Made by a program: the position numbers and the translations under genes. The notes under the pieces are model-generated. The model saw nothing but the letters and a program-made list of their open reading frames with translations, had not been told where the DNA came from and ran no database searches. Of a stretch of 51,601 nucleotides of DNA, positions 31,434-39,301 are shown piece after piece. Location: the NCBI GenBank assembly GCA_030149525.1, contig JASBRJ010000098.1, positions 1 to 51,601 on the forward strand, in the 5' to 3' direction. Source of the stretch: a bacterium. Lineage in GTDB: Bacteria; Vulcanimicrobiota; Xenobia; Xenobiales; JADMJV01. The stretch's first letter is position 1; every line of letters starts with the position of its first letter.

Positions 31434-34400
31434 CTACTCCTTGACTTTCTTGGCGCGATACAGCCTGATTTCATGAGGAAGCCCTTTGGGTTGGACCATA
31501 CCCAGATCATCCACCTCCACCGCTCCGGAGGCCGCTTCGAAAGTCTCTTCATCAAGAATGACCGGCGCTTCGAGGTCGGCACTCAAACTCTGAACCTTGT
31601 GCGCTTTCCGCACCGTTTCACCGACGACGGAATACTGCAGGTTTGTTCCACCGCCCAACAGCCCAACCTCGACCTCACCGGTACACAGTCCGGCTCCCAC
31701 ATCAAAGTCGTCGCGGCTTTCGATCCCCCACTCTTGGCGCAGTTCATCGCATATCGCCTGAAGACCGAGCGCTGCAGCCACGGCGTCGGCCGCCGGATTC
31801 TTGCGGTTTCCGAAAACTCCGAAAATGACAATCTGGGCATCTCCTTGATAGGTGAGGGCCTGACCACCATGGCGGTCGTAGCAGGCCACAGTCCTCTTGT
31901 GATACTCGTTCAGAACGTCCAGCATCGCCACTGCCGTTCGACCCTCGGACAAAGTTGTATAGCCCCGAATATCAGTGAGGAGAATCGTGGCCACCTGTCG
32001 TCTGTCACGGGCCGCGTGATAGAACATGAGCTCTGCAGCCACCTCGGCGGGTATCACTCTCGTGAGCGCTCGGAAGGTGAGAATGTAACGACCCACCATA
32101 ACGGCCACCGTCACGACCACGATACCGGTCCAAAGAATCATAATTTCGCCTACGATTCCAAACACAGAGAAGAATAGCAGGTAAAGGGCTAGGAGAAGAA
32201 AGGACAGTGTGACGAGAAGTCGAGCATAGGTTTTTGCCTGACGATAGACGGTCAGTACCCAGATCGTCAGGCCGCAAACGAGCATGAGCAAAAGACTCGT
32301 CACCCTGGTGGGCACCGACTGCAAGCAATCCTGGTTGAGGAGGTTATCCAGAACTCTGGCGTGGACCTCAACCCCTTTGAGATTCCCCACCACCGTTTGT
32401 ATTCTGTCGATGTCATTGCCTTCACCGGTCGTCATAGCCTGGCCCACCAGGATATATTTGCCCTCAAGCTCTCCAAAGATCGGATCAGCCGGGTCCAAGA
32501 GACGATTGAAGGAAATGAGTCGATAAGCGCCCTCTTGTGGCGGCAAGCCGTCGGCTGTGGCGGAGGGACCAAAACGGATGCGCACAGCGGACCTTTCGTC
32601 GCCGATGACCGTGGCGGGATAGGCGTTCTCCCCCACAACAACCTCGTTCTCCCCCACCACCAGAGGAGAGCCCTCCGATAAGATCATGGCCGCTGCCGCT
32701 GAGGGATAGACCCGTCTTTTGTCGGCCTCGACCGAGTCATGACTATCTGTTTCCTTGGCCGTCAGGTAACCGAACCGGACTACGCCGTCGACATCTGTGG
32801 GACAGTGAATTAACCCTAATTGGTGGCGCCGCCGAAGCAGATCGTAGTCTGCGGCGGGGAAAAGACGGGGATCCTCCAGTCGATTTCTTTCGTTCTTAAA
32901 GAGCACCGCTGCTACCACAGTTCGAGGGTCGTCGGCAAGCGCCGAGGCGAGAGCAGCATCTCCGTCCGGGTCGTCGGCTCTCTCTTTTTTGAACATGATG
33001 TCGAAAAAGAGACCTTTGTGGTCGACGCCCTCGAGATTGCGTATGACCTGAGCATAAACGCCGCGAGACCACGGAAAACGTGCCAATCGGGAATCCCGAA
33101 GGGTCGTTTCGTCGATACCTGCAATAACGATTCTCTGATCTGCCCTCTTTTGCCCAAGGTAACGATGAACCGTATCTCCTATGAGAACCTCGGACTCATC
33201 TAAGACCGAAGAGTTCCAGATGACAAGTGTTAGAAGAAAGCCTACCCAGCCCAGAAGAACGGTCACCAAAAAATCGCTCTGGCGACTTCCTTTGTACTCC
33301 AGGGTCCCGCCCCTCGGAGTCAGGTCGTCCTTAACCTTCTCGAGATTGAGACGCTGCCACACATCGTTTACGGCTCGGGCAGCGTAAACCTCAACGGGAG
33401 CGCTCTTTCCCTTCAATTCAACCGGAGGGAGTTCCTCACCCGAGATCAATCCATCGGCCAGTTCGAAGGTGGGTTTCGACACGAGAACGGGAACGTTCTG
33501 CTTCATGGCAGCTCCCATCAAACGGGCCGCTGTGTTGGTGGTGTCGCCGATAGCGGCAATATCTTGTTTCTGAACGGCACCCAGGTGTCCGAGAGCGATG
33601 GAGCCCGTACAGACTCCCACATGAACCTTTACCTTCTCAGGGGGAGCCTTCCACCGTTCGGCCAGTTCGCTGACCGTGTGCACGATCTCCAGGGCTGCCG
33701 CCGTAGCCTCGGCGGGATGCTCATGATCGTCTTCGTCATAGCGAAGTCCAAAGCCGAGCATCTGTGCGTCACCCTGATAGTCCAGGACCTTACCGTGGTA
33801 CCGGGTGGCGATACGAGCCAGAATTTCGTTGTACTGCCGACGATACTCCAGAAGAGCTTCGTGATGGTCTCTCTCCATATCCATGAGAAAGGGTGGCAGG
33901 TTTGTGAACAGCATGGTGGCTTCCGCCTCCTTGCCTTCAAAGGCCGCATCTTCTGCTCCACCAAAGGTGCTCAGGACTTTTTTGCTCCGGATCAATTCCA
34001 GTAGAACAAGGTAAAATAAGGCCAAGAGCATTCCGACCAGAATGCCCGCCATGGGCGCTGTCAGTTGGAGGGCCGGCAAGAGTGCCGCCAGACAACACAC
34101 CAGGATGAGGCTAGGGAGCCCGTAGAGGCTCACCGTGGTGGGAGTTCGCCCGCTCAGCCCCAACGATAAGCCTCCCACCAGGACGATGAAGAGCAGCCCG
34201 TTCATCCAATCGGGAAGCGGTGTGGGAACCCAATCGTCAGCTATGGCTTGACCCAACTGGAGGTAGATATGCCCCGCTGTCAGGTTACCGTTACTGGTAT
34301 TGATCTCCGCGAAGTTAGCCGCTTCGGCGGTCGACATGCCGATCAGAACGACTTTCCCCTTTAAGTTCTCGATCTCGCCAAGACGCCCTTGCCTTTCCAG

Positions 34401-35054
34401 ATTCTTCAGAAAGTCGTCGATAGTCTCTAAAGGCGAATCGCCGGCCAGATCCTGGCCGCTGAGACCGTCTTGATGGGACGTCACAGGCTTGAGCATCAGT
34501 CGAGGTCCGCGCTTCTCGAAGTTCTCTTTGTGCAACAGTTTGAGAAGGTACTCTACGGAGGGGTGATCCCACGGAATCCCACGCAAATTCCCATCCATAT
34601 CATAGAGATTTTCCAAGCTGTGGGGGTCGCTTTCCGAGGATGAGCCCGGCTCGAGAAAGGCTTCGTAATGGCCCGAACCACCCTCGTCTGTATCCAACCA
34701 ATCCACGTAGTCGGGAAGTTTCATGACGAACGGTAGATGAGGGCGACCGAAGACTTCGGGGTTGAGGATGACAACCTTGGCCACACCGGCTTTACCCAGT
34801 CTTTCGACGGCATCAAAAAGGCGCTCTCCTGCCAAACCCTTTGCATGAGAGCTGTCTCGAATTGTGTAGTAGGCAAGCCTATTGTCGACGCGGCTGCTGT
34901 GCCCACTATACACTTCCAGCATCTTGTCGTAGAAACTTAGCTCAAGTCGCTGATAAACGGGGGTTGCGAAAAAAACCAGTGCCGTGAGCGAAGATAAGAC
35001 AAAGACCCTCAGAGCCTGCTTATACCGACCTGAGAGTCTTTGCCAGAATTGCAT
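31434..35054 (-). CDS. Tandem CHASE2-adenylate/guanylate cyclase fusion (CHASE2-TM-cyclase x2)
   Basis: A 1206-residue protein made of two homologous halves. Half 1: membrane helix 13-33, extracytoplasmic CHASE2 (35-280), helices near 285-354, class III cyclase domain (375-560). Half 2: helix 595-615, CHASE2 (620-910), helices near 914-995, cyclase domain (1015-1206). Catalytic residues are split. In domain 1 the first metal Asp is Asn385 (LFTNLPPF), the second Asp429 is present, and transition-state Asn507/Arg511 (TTNTAARL) are present. In domain 2 both metal Asps are present (Asp1028 in LLTDIRGYT, Asp1072 in YQGDAQ), but the Asn/Arg positions are Arg1149 and Lys1153. The Lys normally binding adenine is Asp425 or Thr1068, so nucleotide specificity is open. 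Inferred: one composite active site. It is flanked by two paralogous FecR genes. Confidence 0.92.
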   Translation of the reverse strand: MQFWQRLSGRYKQALRVFVLSSLTALVFFATPVYQRLELSFYDKMLEVYSGHSSRVDNRLAYYTIRDSSHAKGLAGERLFDAVERLGKAGVAKVVILNPEVFGRPHLPFVMKLPDYVDWLDTDEGGSGHYEAFLEPGSSSESDPHSLENLYDMDGNLRGIPWDHPSVEYLLKLLHKENFEKRGPRLMLKPVTSHQDGLSGQDLAGDSPLETIDDFLKNLERQGRLGEIENLKGKVVLIGMSTAEAANFAEINTSNGNLTAGHIYLQLGQAIADDWVPTPLPDWMNGLLFIVLVGGLSLGLSGRTPTTVSLYGLPSLILVCCLAALLPALQLTAPMAGILVGMLLALFYLVLLELIRSKKVLSTFGGAEDAAFEGKEAEATMLFTNLPPFLMDMERDHHEALLEYRRQYNEILARIATRYHGKVLDYQGDAQMLGFGLRYDEDDHEHPAEATAAALEIVHTVSELAERWKAPPEKVKVHVGVCTGSIALGHLGAVQKQDIAAIGDTTNTAARLMGAAMKQNVPVLVSKPTFELADGLISGEELPPVELKGKSAPVEVYAARAVNDVWQRLNLEKVKDDLTPRGGTLEYKGSRQSDFLVTVLLGWVGFLLTLVIWNSSVLDESEVLIGDTVHRYLGQKRADQRIVIAGIDETTLRDSRLARFPWSRGVYAQVIRNLEGVDHKGLFFDIMFKKERADDPDGDAALASALADDPRTVVAAVLFKNERNRLEDPRLFPAADYDLLRRRHQLGLIHCPTDVDGVVRFGYLTAKETDSHDSVEADKRRVYPSAAAAMILSEGSPLVVGENEVVVGENAYPATVIGDERSAVRIRFGPSATADGLPPQEGAYRLISFNRLLDPADPIFGELEGKYILVGQAMTTGEGNDIDRIQTVVGNLKGVEVHARVLDNLLNQDCLQSVPTRVTSLLLMLVCGLTIWVLTVYRQAKTYARLLVTLSFLLLALYLLFFSVFGIVGEIMILWTGIVVVTVAVMVGRYILTFRALTRVIPAEVAAELMFYHAARDRRQVATILLTDIRGYTTLSEGRTAVAMLDVLNEYHKRTVACYDRHGGQALTYQGDAQIVIFGVFGNRKNPAADAVAAALGLQAICDELRQEWGIESRDDFDVGAGLCTGEVEVGLLGGGTNLQYSVVGETVRKAHKVQSLSADLEAPVILDEETFEAASGAVEVDDLGMVQPKGLPHEIRLYRAKKVKE

Positions 35055-35067
35055 GATAACTTACGCG

Positions 35068-36657
35068 CTATTTCGTTGAGACAACCAAAGCAGTTCGAAG
35101 ACTCTCGAGCAGCTCATTCACAGGTAGAGCCCCCTGGGTGTCCTCTTCCCTGGGGGGGCCCTCCAGGCCCGCCGCTTCCCAACCGGGTGAAGAGAAGGCT
35201 ACCGTCGCCTTGGTCTCTGCCATTTTAATCCCCGTGGAATCATAGGCTTCCACTCGAGCCGAGTATTCACCGGAAGGCAATGCTCGCGCGGTTGCGGGGT
35301 AGGTGTAACTGGTCCCGGAGACTTCGTCGCTCCACACCGTCTCGCCGGACGCGTTCTGAATCATGACCTGGTAGGTTCGGGCACCCGTCACTTCTTTCCA
35401 TCTCACCTCGGGAGTACCGGTCGCCCCCATCGCCTCGGCGCCGTTCACATCGCCGTAAACGGGAGTATGCCCGGTACCGGAGACTCTCGTGGTATGTCCG
35501 AGGTGCTTTCCGTTAAGGGTTTGAGGAACGTACATCTCCTCCCCGTCTTTCTTTTCTTTCACCTGAGGGCTCACAAAGAGCCAATAACTGGTTCCGGAGG
35601 CGAGTTCAGGACCGTAAGAGGGATAGGTGATAGAGGGCTTGTCAGATTGGGGGACTGTGCCGTACCAGACCACGTCTGTGGCGTCCTGATCTTTGGCCAA
35701 GACAATCGAATACTGATCTGCTCTTTTCACTTCGTCCCAAGTGAAAGTCGGGAGACTGCCGCTGTTATTGACATCGATGCTCCTGATCGGCTTGGGCTTA
35801 CTGTCGTTGTGAGCCCTTCTCATGGCTCCACCCAATCCGAATCCCACTCTTCGACTGACCTGACTAGCCGCCTCATCAACCGCAGCGTCTTCCGGGTTGC
35901 TCACAAAACGAGCTGCGCGCCGTGCGTACCACAGCTCGCGGGAGTAGAAGAATCGACCAAGGCGACCACGGCTGATCCCGTACCATAGAGCGCGATTGAC
36001 AACGGGGCGAAGCACCGACCGAGTGGCGGGATCGACATTTTGGAACGCTGCGTCTCGAATCGCCCCTATGGGGTCGGTAGCAGCATGAAAAGCTTTCCTC
36101 TGAAAAGACTGGCGACCAAAGGTGGCTTGGTTACCCGGGGTCACCATGTTGTCGTTCACGCTCACGGCCCCCTCCACAACGATAAGCTCTGTGGTCCCGT
36201 CGGGATTGGCCTTCACGATGAACTCGGTCCCTTCAATCCCCATCACACCACCGGCGGTCTGGATCTGGAATCGCTTGTTCTCACCGGCGAGCTTTTGTTT
36301 GTCGAACTGAGCCCAGACCGTCCCCGACTTCACTTTAAGAACTTCTTTATTGAGAACTTCTACCTCGGTGCCGGGTGCAATAACGGCTTTACCCCCGACA
36401 AGAAACTCGATGGTAGCCGTCGTTTTGGAGTCGGCTTCCAGGCGCTCCTTGTAAAAGGTGGGCATGGTTTGATAGGCCTGATACCACTTGGCTTCTTTCA
36501 GTCGATTCGTCTTCAACTGGGGGCCGTCGATGTCGATGACTTTGGCCACCTGCTGCGGCTTTTCTTGGGCCAAAGCTCCTTCCCCCATACCTACGACTAA
36601 TCCAAATGTTAGGGTTCCGGCCACAACGAGATGGCCGTTCTTCCAGTTCACCTTCAT
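35068..36657 (-). CDS. FecR-domain periplasmic protein (paralogue B) with fibronectin-III-like repeats
   Basis: A 529-residue exported protein. The signal peptide is about residues 10-30 (VVAGTLTFGLVVGMGEGALA). The FecR domain (35-180) contains VIDIDGPQLKTNRLKEAKWY, EFLVGGKAVIAPGTEVEVL and IQTAGGVMGIEGTEFIV. An Arg/Ala-rich linker follows (about 185-280), then two fibronectin-III-like domains (about 300-390 and 410-510: PTFTWDEVKRADQYSIVL; PEVRWKEVTGARTYQVMI). It is paralogous to the 30297 protein but longer. ATG 36657 has GGAGGA upstream. It is the first gene before the double cyclase (13-base gap), so the two are almost surely co-expressed. It may present a periplasmic ligand or cell-wall state to the CHASE2 domains. 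Confidence 0.88.
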   Translation of the reverse strand: MKVNWKNGHLVVAGTLTFGLVVGMGEGALAQEKPQQVAKVIDIDGPQLKTNRLKEAKWYQAYQTMPTFYKERLEADSKTTATIEFLVGGKAVIAPGTEVEVLNKEVLKVKSGTVWAQFDKQKLAGENKRFQIQTAGGVMGIEGTEFIVKANPDGTTELIVVEGAVSVNDNMVTPGNQATFGRQSFQRKAFHAATDPIGAIRDAAFQNVDPATRSVLRPVVNRALWYGISRGRLGRFFYSRELWYARRAARFVSNPEDAAVDEAASQVSRRVGFGLGGAMRRAHNDSKPKPIRSIDVNNSGSLPTFTWDEVKRADQYSIVLAKDQDATDVVWYGTVPQSDKPSITYPSYGPELASGTSYWLFVSPQVKEKKDGEEMYVPQTLNGKHLGHTTRVSGTGHTPVYGDVNGAEAMGATGTPEVRWKEVTGARTYQVMIQNASGETVWSDEVSGTSYTYPATARALPSGEYSARVEAYDSTGIKMAETKATVAFSSPGWEAAGLEGPPREEDTQGALPVNELLESLRTALVVSTK

Positions 36658-36749
36658 AACAAATCCTCCATTACCCCGACAATTCCATTCCTGACCGGGA
36701 GATGTGTACTTTATGGAAAACCGGAGTCCGCTCCTTCGAACTTTAGCCT

Positions 36750-37799
36750 CTAATCAATATTGATTTCGACTCGCCCCCGGGTAACCGAACGTTTGGGTTT
36801 CCCCTCTTCGTCTAACTCCGGTTGGACGCTTGCGGTTTTCCTGATTTCTTCTATGACGAAATCGTCGAACTCTTTATTCCCGGATGAATCAAATAAACTG
36901 ACCTGAAAAGTACCGTCGGCGGAGATCCGAAAACGAACCTTGAGTTGGCCTTTCAGTTTCTCGCGCCGAAATTTGGCGGGAGGATCGATATTCGGGACAG
37001 AGATCTGGGCCGGACGGGCCATGGAGGAATGCGTTGCCTGGCGGGTCGGCTTTGGGGAAGGCTTCGGCTTGGGAGGCTCCGGGGCCGGCTTGGGTTTAGG
37101 CTCGGGAGGTGCGGCCGGGGCCGGGGCAGGCGCGGGGGACGTGCCGCCACTGCCGACGTCAAAACCTCCGGAGCCTTCGCCTCCGGGTCTTCCCCCAGTG
37201 GCGTTAGAACCAGCCGAACGTACCGGTTCCAACGGTTCAGGCGCCTGACCGGCTCGACCCGAGTCCTGACCGCTGGGAACAGGCACGGCCACGCGCTTCG
37301 GCTGCCCGGCGGACCCGGACGGCTTGGTTTGGCGAGTCAATCGACGAGAGGAATCAGGCTTCTTGGGAGCGGTAGACCGCTGAGGCTTGGGCGCCGGCTT
37401 ATCAGCCTTGGGATAACTCTTACGAACCGGTTGGCTTCGCGGATAGGAACGCCTGGCCACCGTTTTGGGAGGCTGCTTAGGTTTCGGCTTGGCTTTTGGA
37501 GCAGGCGCTTTGGGCACCGGCTTCGGCTTCACCGCGGTCTTCGGTTTCGGCTTGGGCTTCTCTACTTTGGGCTTGGGCTTCTCTAGCTTAGGCTTAGGCT
37601 TCTCCACTTTGGGCTTCACCGCAACCACTTTGGGCTTGGGCTCAGGCTTTTTCCGCTTCACCAGTCGAATCTTTACCCGCTGAGGGGTCTTCACTCCGGA
37701 ACTCGCCTTACCGGTGGACATCAATGACTCCAGCACGTCGCCGAAAACAGCGAAATGGAGGGCCAGAGACAGAATCAGGCAAACCCAGAAGACTCTCAC
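36750..37799 (-). CDS. tonB: TonB energy transducer
   Basis: A 349-residue protein. One N-terminal membrane helix (residues 2-20, VFWVCLILSLALHFAVF) is followed by a very long Pro-Lys spacer (about 50-250, with VEKPKPK repeats) that crosses the periplasm. The C-terminal domain (about 265-349: PPAKFRREKLKGQLKVRFRI, then SADGTFQVSLFDSSGNKEFDDFV) contacts the receptor TonB box. The start is GTG 37799, overlapping the exbD stop by one base (TAGTG). Order exbB-exbD-tonB on one strand. It faces, across a shared regulatory gap, the TonB-dependent receptor at 39302, its likely partner. Confidence 0.88.
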   Translation of the reverse strand: MRVFWVCLILSLALHFAVFGDVLESLMSTGKASSGVKTPQRVKIRLVKRKKPEPKPKVVAVKPKVEKPKPKLEKPKPKVEKPKPKPKTAVKPKPVPKAPAPKAKPKPKQPPKTVARRSYPRSQPVRKSYPKADKPAPKPQRSTAPKKPDSSRRLTRQTKPSGSAGQPKRVAVPVPSGQDSGRAGQAPEPLEPVRSAGSNATGGRPGGEGSGGFDVGSGGTSPAPAPAPAAPPEPKPKPAPEPPKPKPSPKPTRQATHSSMARPAQISVPNIDPPAKFRREKLKGQLKVRFRISADGTFQVSLFDSSGNKEFDDFVIEEIRKTASVQPELDEEGKPKRSVTRGRVEINID

Positions 37800-38233
37800 T
37801 AGCCTTCTTCCTCGGTAGCAATGCTAAAGTTGGAGATGCCGACAGACCGAAGCTGATCCATAGCTTTGACCACATTGCGCTGAGTGACGTCCATGTCGAT
37901 ATTGAGCACAACGTAGCCGTCTTGAAGGTGCTTCACGCCGCCCGGCATCTTCTCGGCATGTTCCTTGACCGCTTCTCCCAGTTCATCCATCTCCACTTTG
38001 TCGTGATTGAGAAAAACTTCGCCGGTCTTGGTTATGGTCACCTTGGTCTCTTCAACGACCGTCGCTTCGGCGCTTGCCGCCTCGGGAAGCGAAACGGGTA
38101 TGCCTCGCTCGATGGTAAGCCCGATGCTGCCTAGAATATAGAACACCAGAAGCAAAAACATCACGTCGACCATAGGAATGATCTCAATACGAGGCTTTCG
38201 CTTTGGCTTCTTGGAGAAGAGCTGCCTTCTCAC
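37799..38233 (-). CDS. exbD: ExbD/TolR biopolymer transport protein
   Basis: A proton-channel partner of ExbB that energises TonB. A basic N-terminus (KKPKRKPRIEIIPMVDVMF) leads into the membrane helix; the conserved pore Asp is in PMVDVMFLLLVFYIL. A periplasmic domain follows with PVSLPEAASAEA and VVLNIDMDVTQRNVVKAMDQ. The GTG at 38233 overlaps the exbB stop (GTGA) and gives a 144-residue protein of family length; the longer frame to 38323 would lie inside exbB, so I reject it. It is translationally coupled to both neighbours. Confidence 0.92.
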   Translation of the reverse strand: MRRQLFSKKPKRKPRIEIIPMVDVMFLLLVFYILGSIGLTIERGIPVSLPEAASAEATVVEETKVTITKTGEVFLNHDKVEMDELGEAVKEHAEKMPGGVKHLQDGYVVLNIDMDVTQRNVVKAMDQLRSVGISNFSIATEEEG

Positions 38234-38853
38234 TGCCCGCCGCCCGCCTTGGCGTGAGCCAATCGAACACTTTCTGCGGTTTGTTCCGCCTCGGTCATGC
38301 GCGCCTCGGCCTGAGCCTGACACACGTTGTGAATAAGAAGAGCTGTGACGGCTACCAGAATACCCGTGGCCGTAGCGATCAAGGCCTCGCCGATTCCGGC
38401 CGTGATACCGGTGGTGTTGGCGTGAGGATCGGCTCCCAACTTCTGGGCTACGGCACGAAAAACGCCCATCATCCCGGTGATGGTTCCCAGTAGTCCGATG
38501 AGTGGCGCTGCTGTCACAATCGTTTCCAGCAAACCTAAAAAGCGGTTGAGTTCCGGCTCACTCTCCATGGCTTGAACCGTCATGGCCTTATCGACCACAT
38601 CAGAGGATTGTGACCAGTTCTCCACTGCAGCCCTGGCACAGGCGTGTGCAGGACTCGTTCCCTGGCTCAATTTGGCGGCCTGTTCTAAGTCGCCTGAGGC
38701 CAGAGCACGCTCCAGAGCCGTTCGGTAGCCTCGGTCGGCCTTACTGAGCCTCAAAAAGTAGATAGCTCTCTCCAGCCCCACTGCCAAAGCGATGGCTGAG
38801 CCGAGAAGTAGCGGCCACATGAATACGCCGCCCTGTTGTATAGTTTCGAACAT
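38230..38853 (-). CDS. exbB: ExbB/TolQ/MotA-family proton channel protein
   Basis: A 207-residue inner-membrane protein with three helices: residues 10-30 (VFMWPLLLGSAIALAVGLER), about 105-130 (LGLLETIVTAAPLIGLLGTI) and about 150-175 (IGEALIATATGILVAVTALL). The GLLGTITGMMGVF and GEALIATATG motifs are characteristic. With ExbD it forms the proton channel that powers TonB. ATG 38853 has GGAGG eight bases upstream. A strong promoter (38896-38925) overlapping a Fur-like operator lies directly upstream, so expression is probably metal-controlled. Confidence 0.93.
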   Translation of the reverse strand: MFETIQQGGVFMWPLLLGSAIALAVGLERAIYFLRLSKADRGYRTALERALASGDLEQAAKLSQGTSPAHACARAAVENWSQSSDVVDKAMTVQAMESEPELNRFLGLLETIVTAAPLIGLLGTITGMMGVFRAVAQKLGADPHANTTGITAGIGEALIATATGILVAVTALLIHNVCQAQAEARMTEAEQTAESVRLAHAKAGGGQ

Positions 38854-38895
38854 CCTGCTGTCCTCCGAAGCTGTTCTTTACCCGAGTTAAGAGTT

Positions 38896-38925
38896 GTTAT
38901 ACCCAATTTCCATGAAAAATGACAA
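38896..38925 (-). promoter_or_regulatory. Sigma-70 promoter for exbB-exbD-tonB
   Basis: On the minus strand TTGTCA (38925-38920), an 18-base spacer and TATAAC (38901-38896) each match consensus at five of six positions. It lies about 43 bases upstream of the exbB ATG, and its -35 box lies inside the dyad at 38920-38935. Confidence 0.7.
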
Positions 38926-38935
38926 TCAATTATCA
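38920..38935. promoter_or_regulatory. Fur-superfamily-like operator
   Basis: TGACAAT-CA-ATTATCA: seven-base arms with one mismatch, close to the TGATAAT-N-ATTATCA core bound by Fur, Zur and relatives, but with a two-base spacer. It overlaps the exbB -35 box and lies 55 bases before the divergent small periplasmic-protein gene. Repression of both directions by metal is inferred. Confidence 0.55.
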
Positions 38936-38990
38936 AAAAGGTTTCGCAGACGGCAGGAATCGATGGTTTCCGTAAGTAGACATCGCACCT

Positions 38991-39263
38991 ATGCGCGGGG
39001 CTCTCTCCCTCATATGTCTGTTGATAGCCTGGACTCACCTGGCCCATCCGTTGTGTCACCAATTTGAACACAAACACAATACACGGATCACGGCAGGTTC
39101 TGAATTCTGTTCTTTTTGTCAGGCTACGGCAACGCCCCAGGCCCAGTATCAACCTATTCTCTGTCAACGCCAGTGGACGACTCTTGTGTCGGAAGAGCGG
39201 GCCCGACCCGGAATCCCTGCCGCCATCTCCCTTCGCGGTCGTGCTCCACCCCGAATCTCCTAA
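38991..39263 (+). CDS. Small Cys/His-rich exported protein (DUF2946-like)
   Basis: A 90-residue protein with a signal peptide (ALSLICLLIAWTHLAHPL), a His/Cys cluster (HPLCHQFEHKH), a CSFC motif near residue 40, and a Pro/Arg-rich end (RGRAPP). This layout (signal peptide, His pair, CxxC-like pair, terminal R-x-PP) resembles the DUF2946 family, which is often encoded next to TonB-dependent receptors and is thought to relate to metals. It lies 38 bases before the receptor gene and downstream of the Fur-like operator. Start ATG 38991 lacks a strong ribosome site. A metal-binding role is inferred only. Confidence 0.6.
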   Translation: MRGALSLICLLIAWTHLAHPLCHQFEHKHNTRITAGSEFCSFCQATATPQAQYQPILCQRQWTTLVSEERARPGIPAAISLRGRAPPRIS

Positions 39264-39301
39264 TCCCAACCATTTAACTTTGCATCAAGATTAGGAGACC
39301 T

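Noticed and set aside
37550-37640. Tandem repeat in tonB as a mobile or CRISPR-like repeat
   Set aside because: The VEKPKPK repeats are in-frame coding repeats of the periplasmic Pro-Lys spacer, normal for TonB.
38234-38323. Longer ExbD start at 38323
   Set aside because: It adds a Gly/Arg-rich stretch lying wholly inside exbB; the GTGA overlap at 38233 gives the normal ExbD length.
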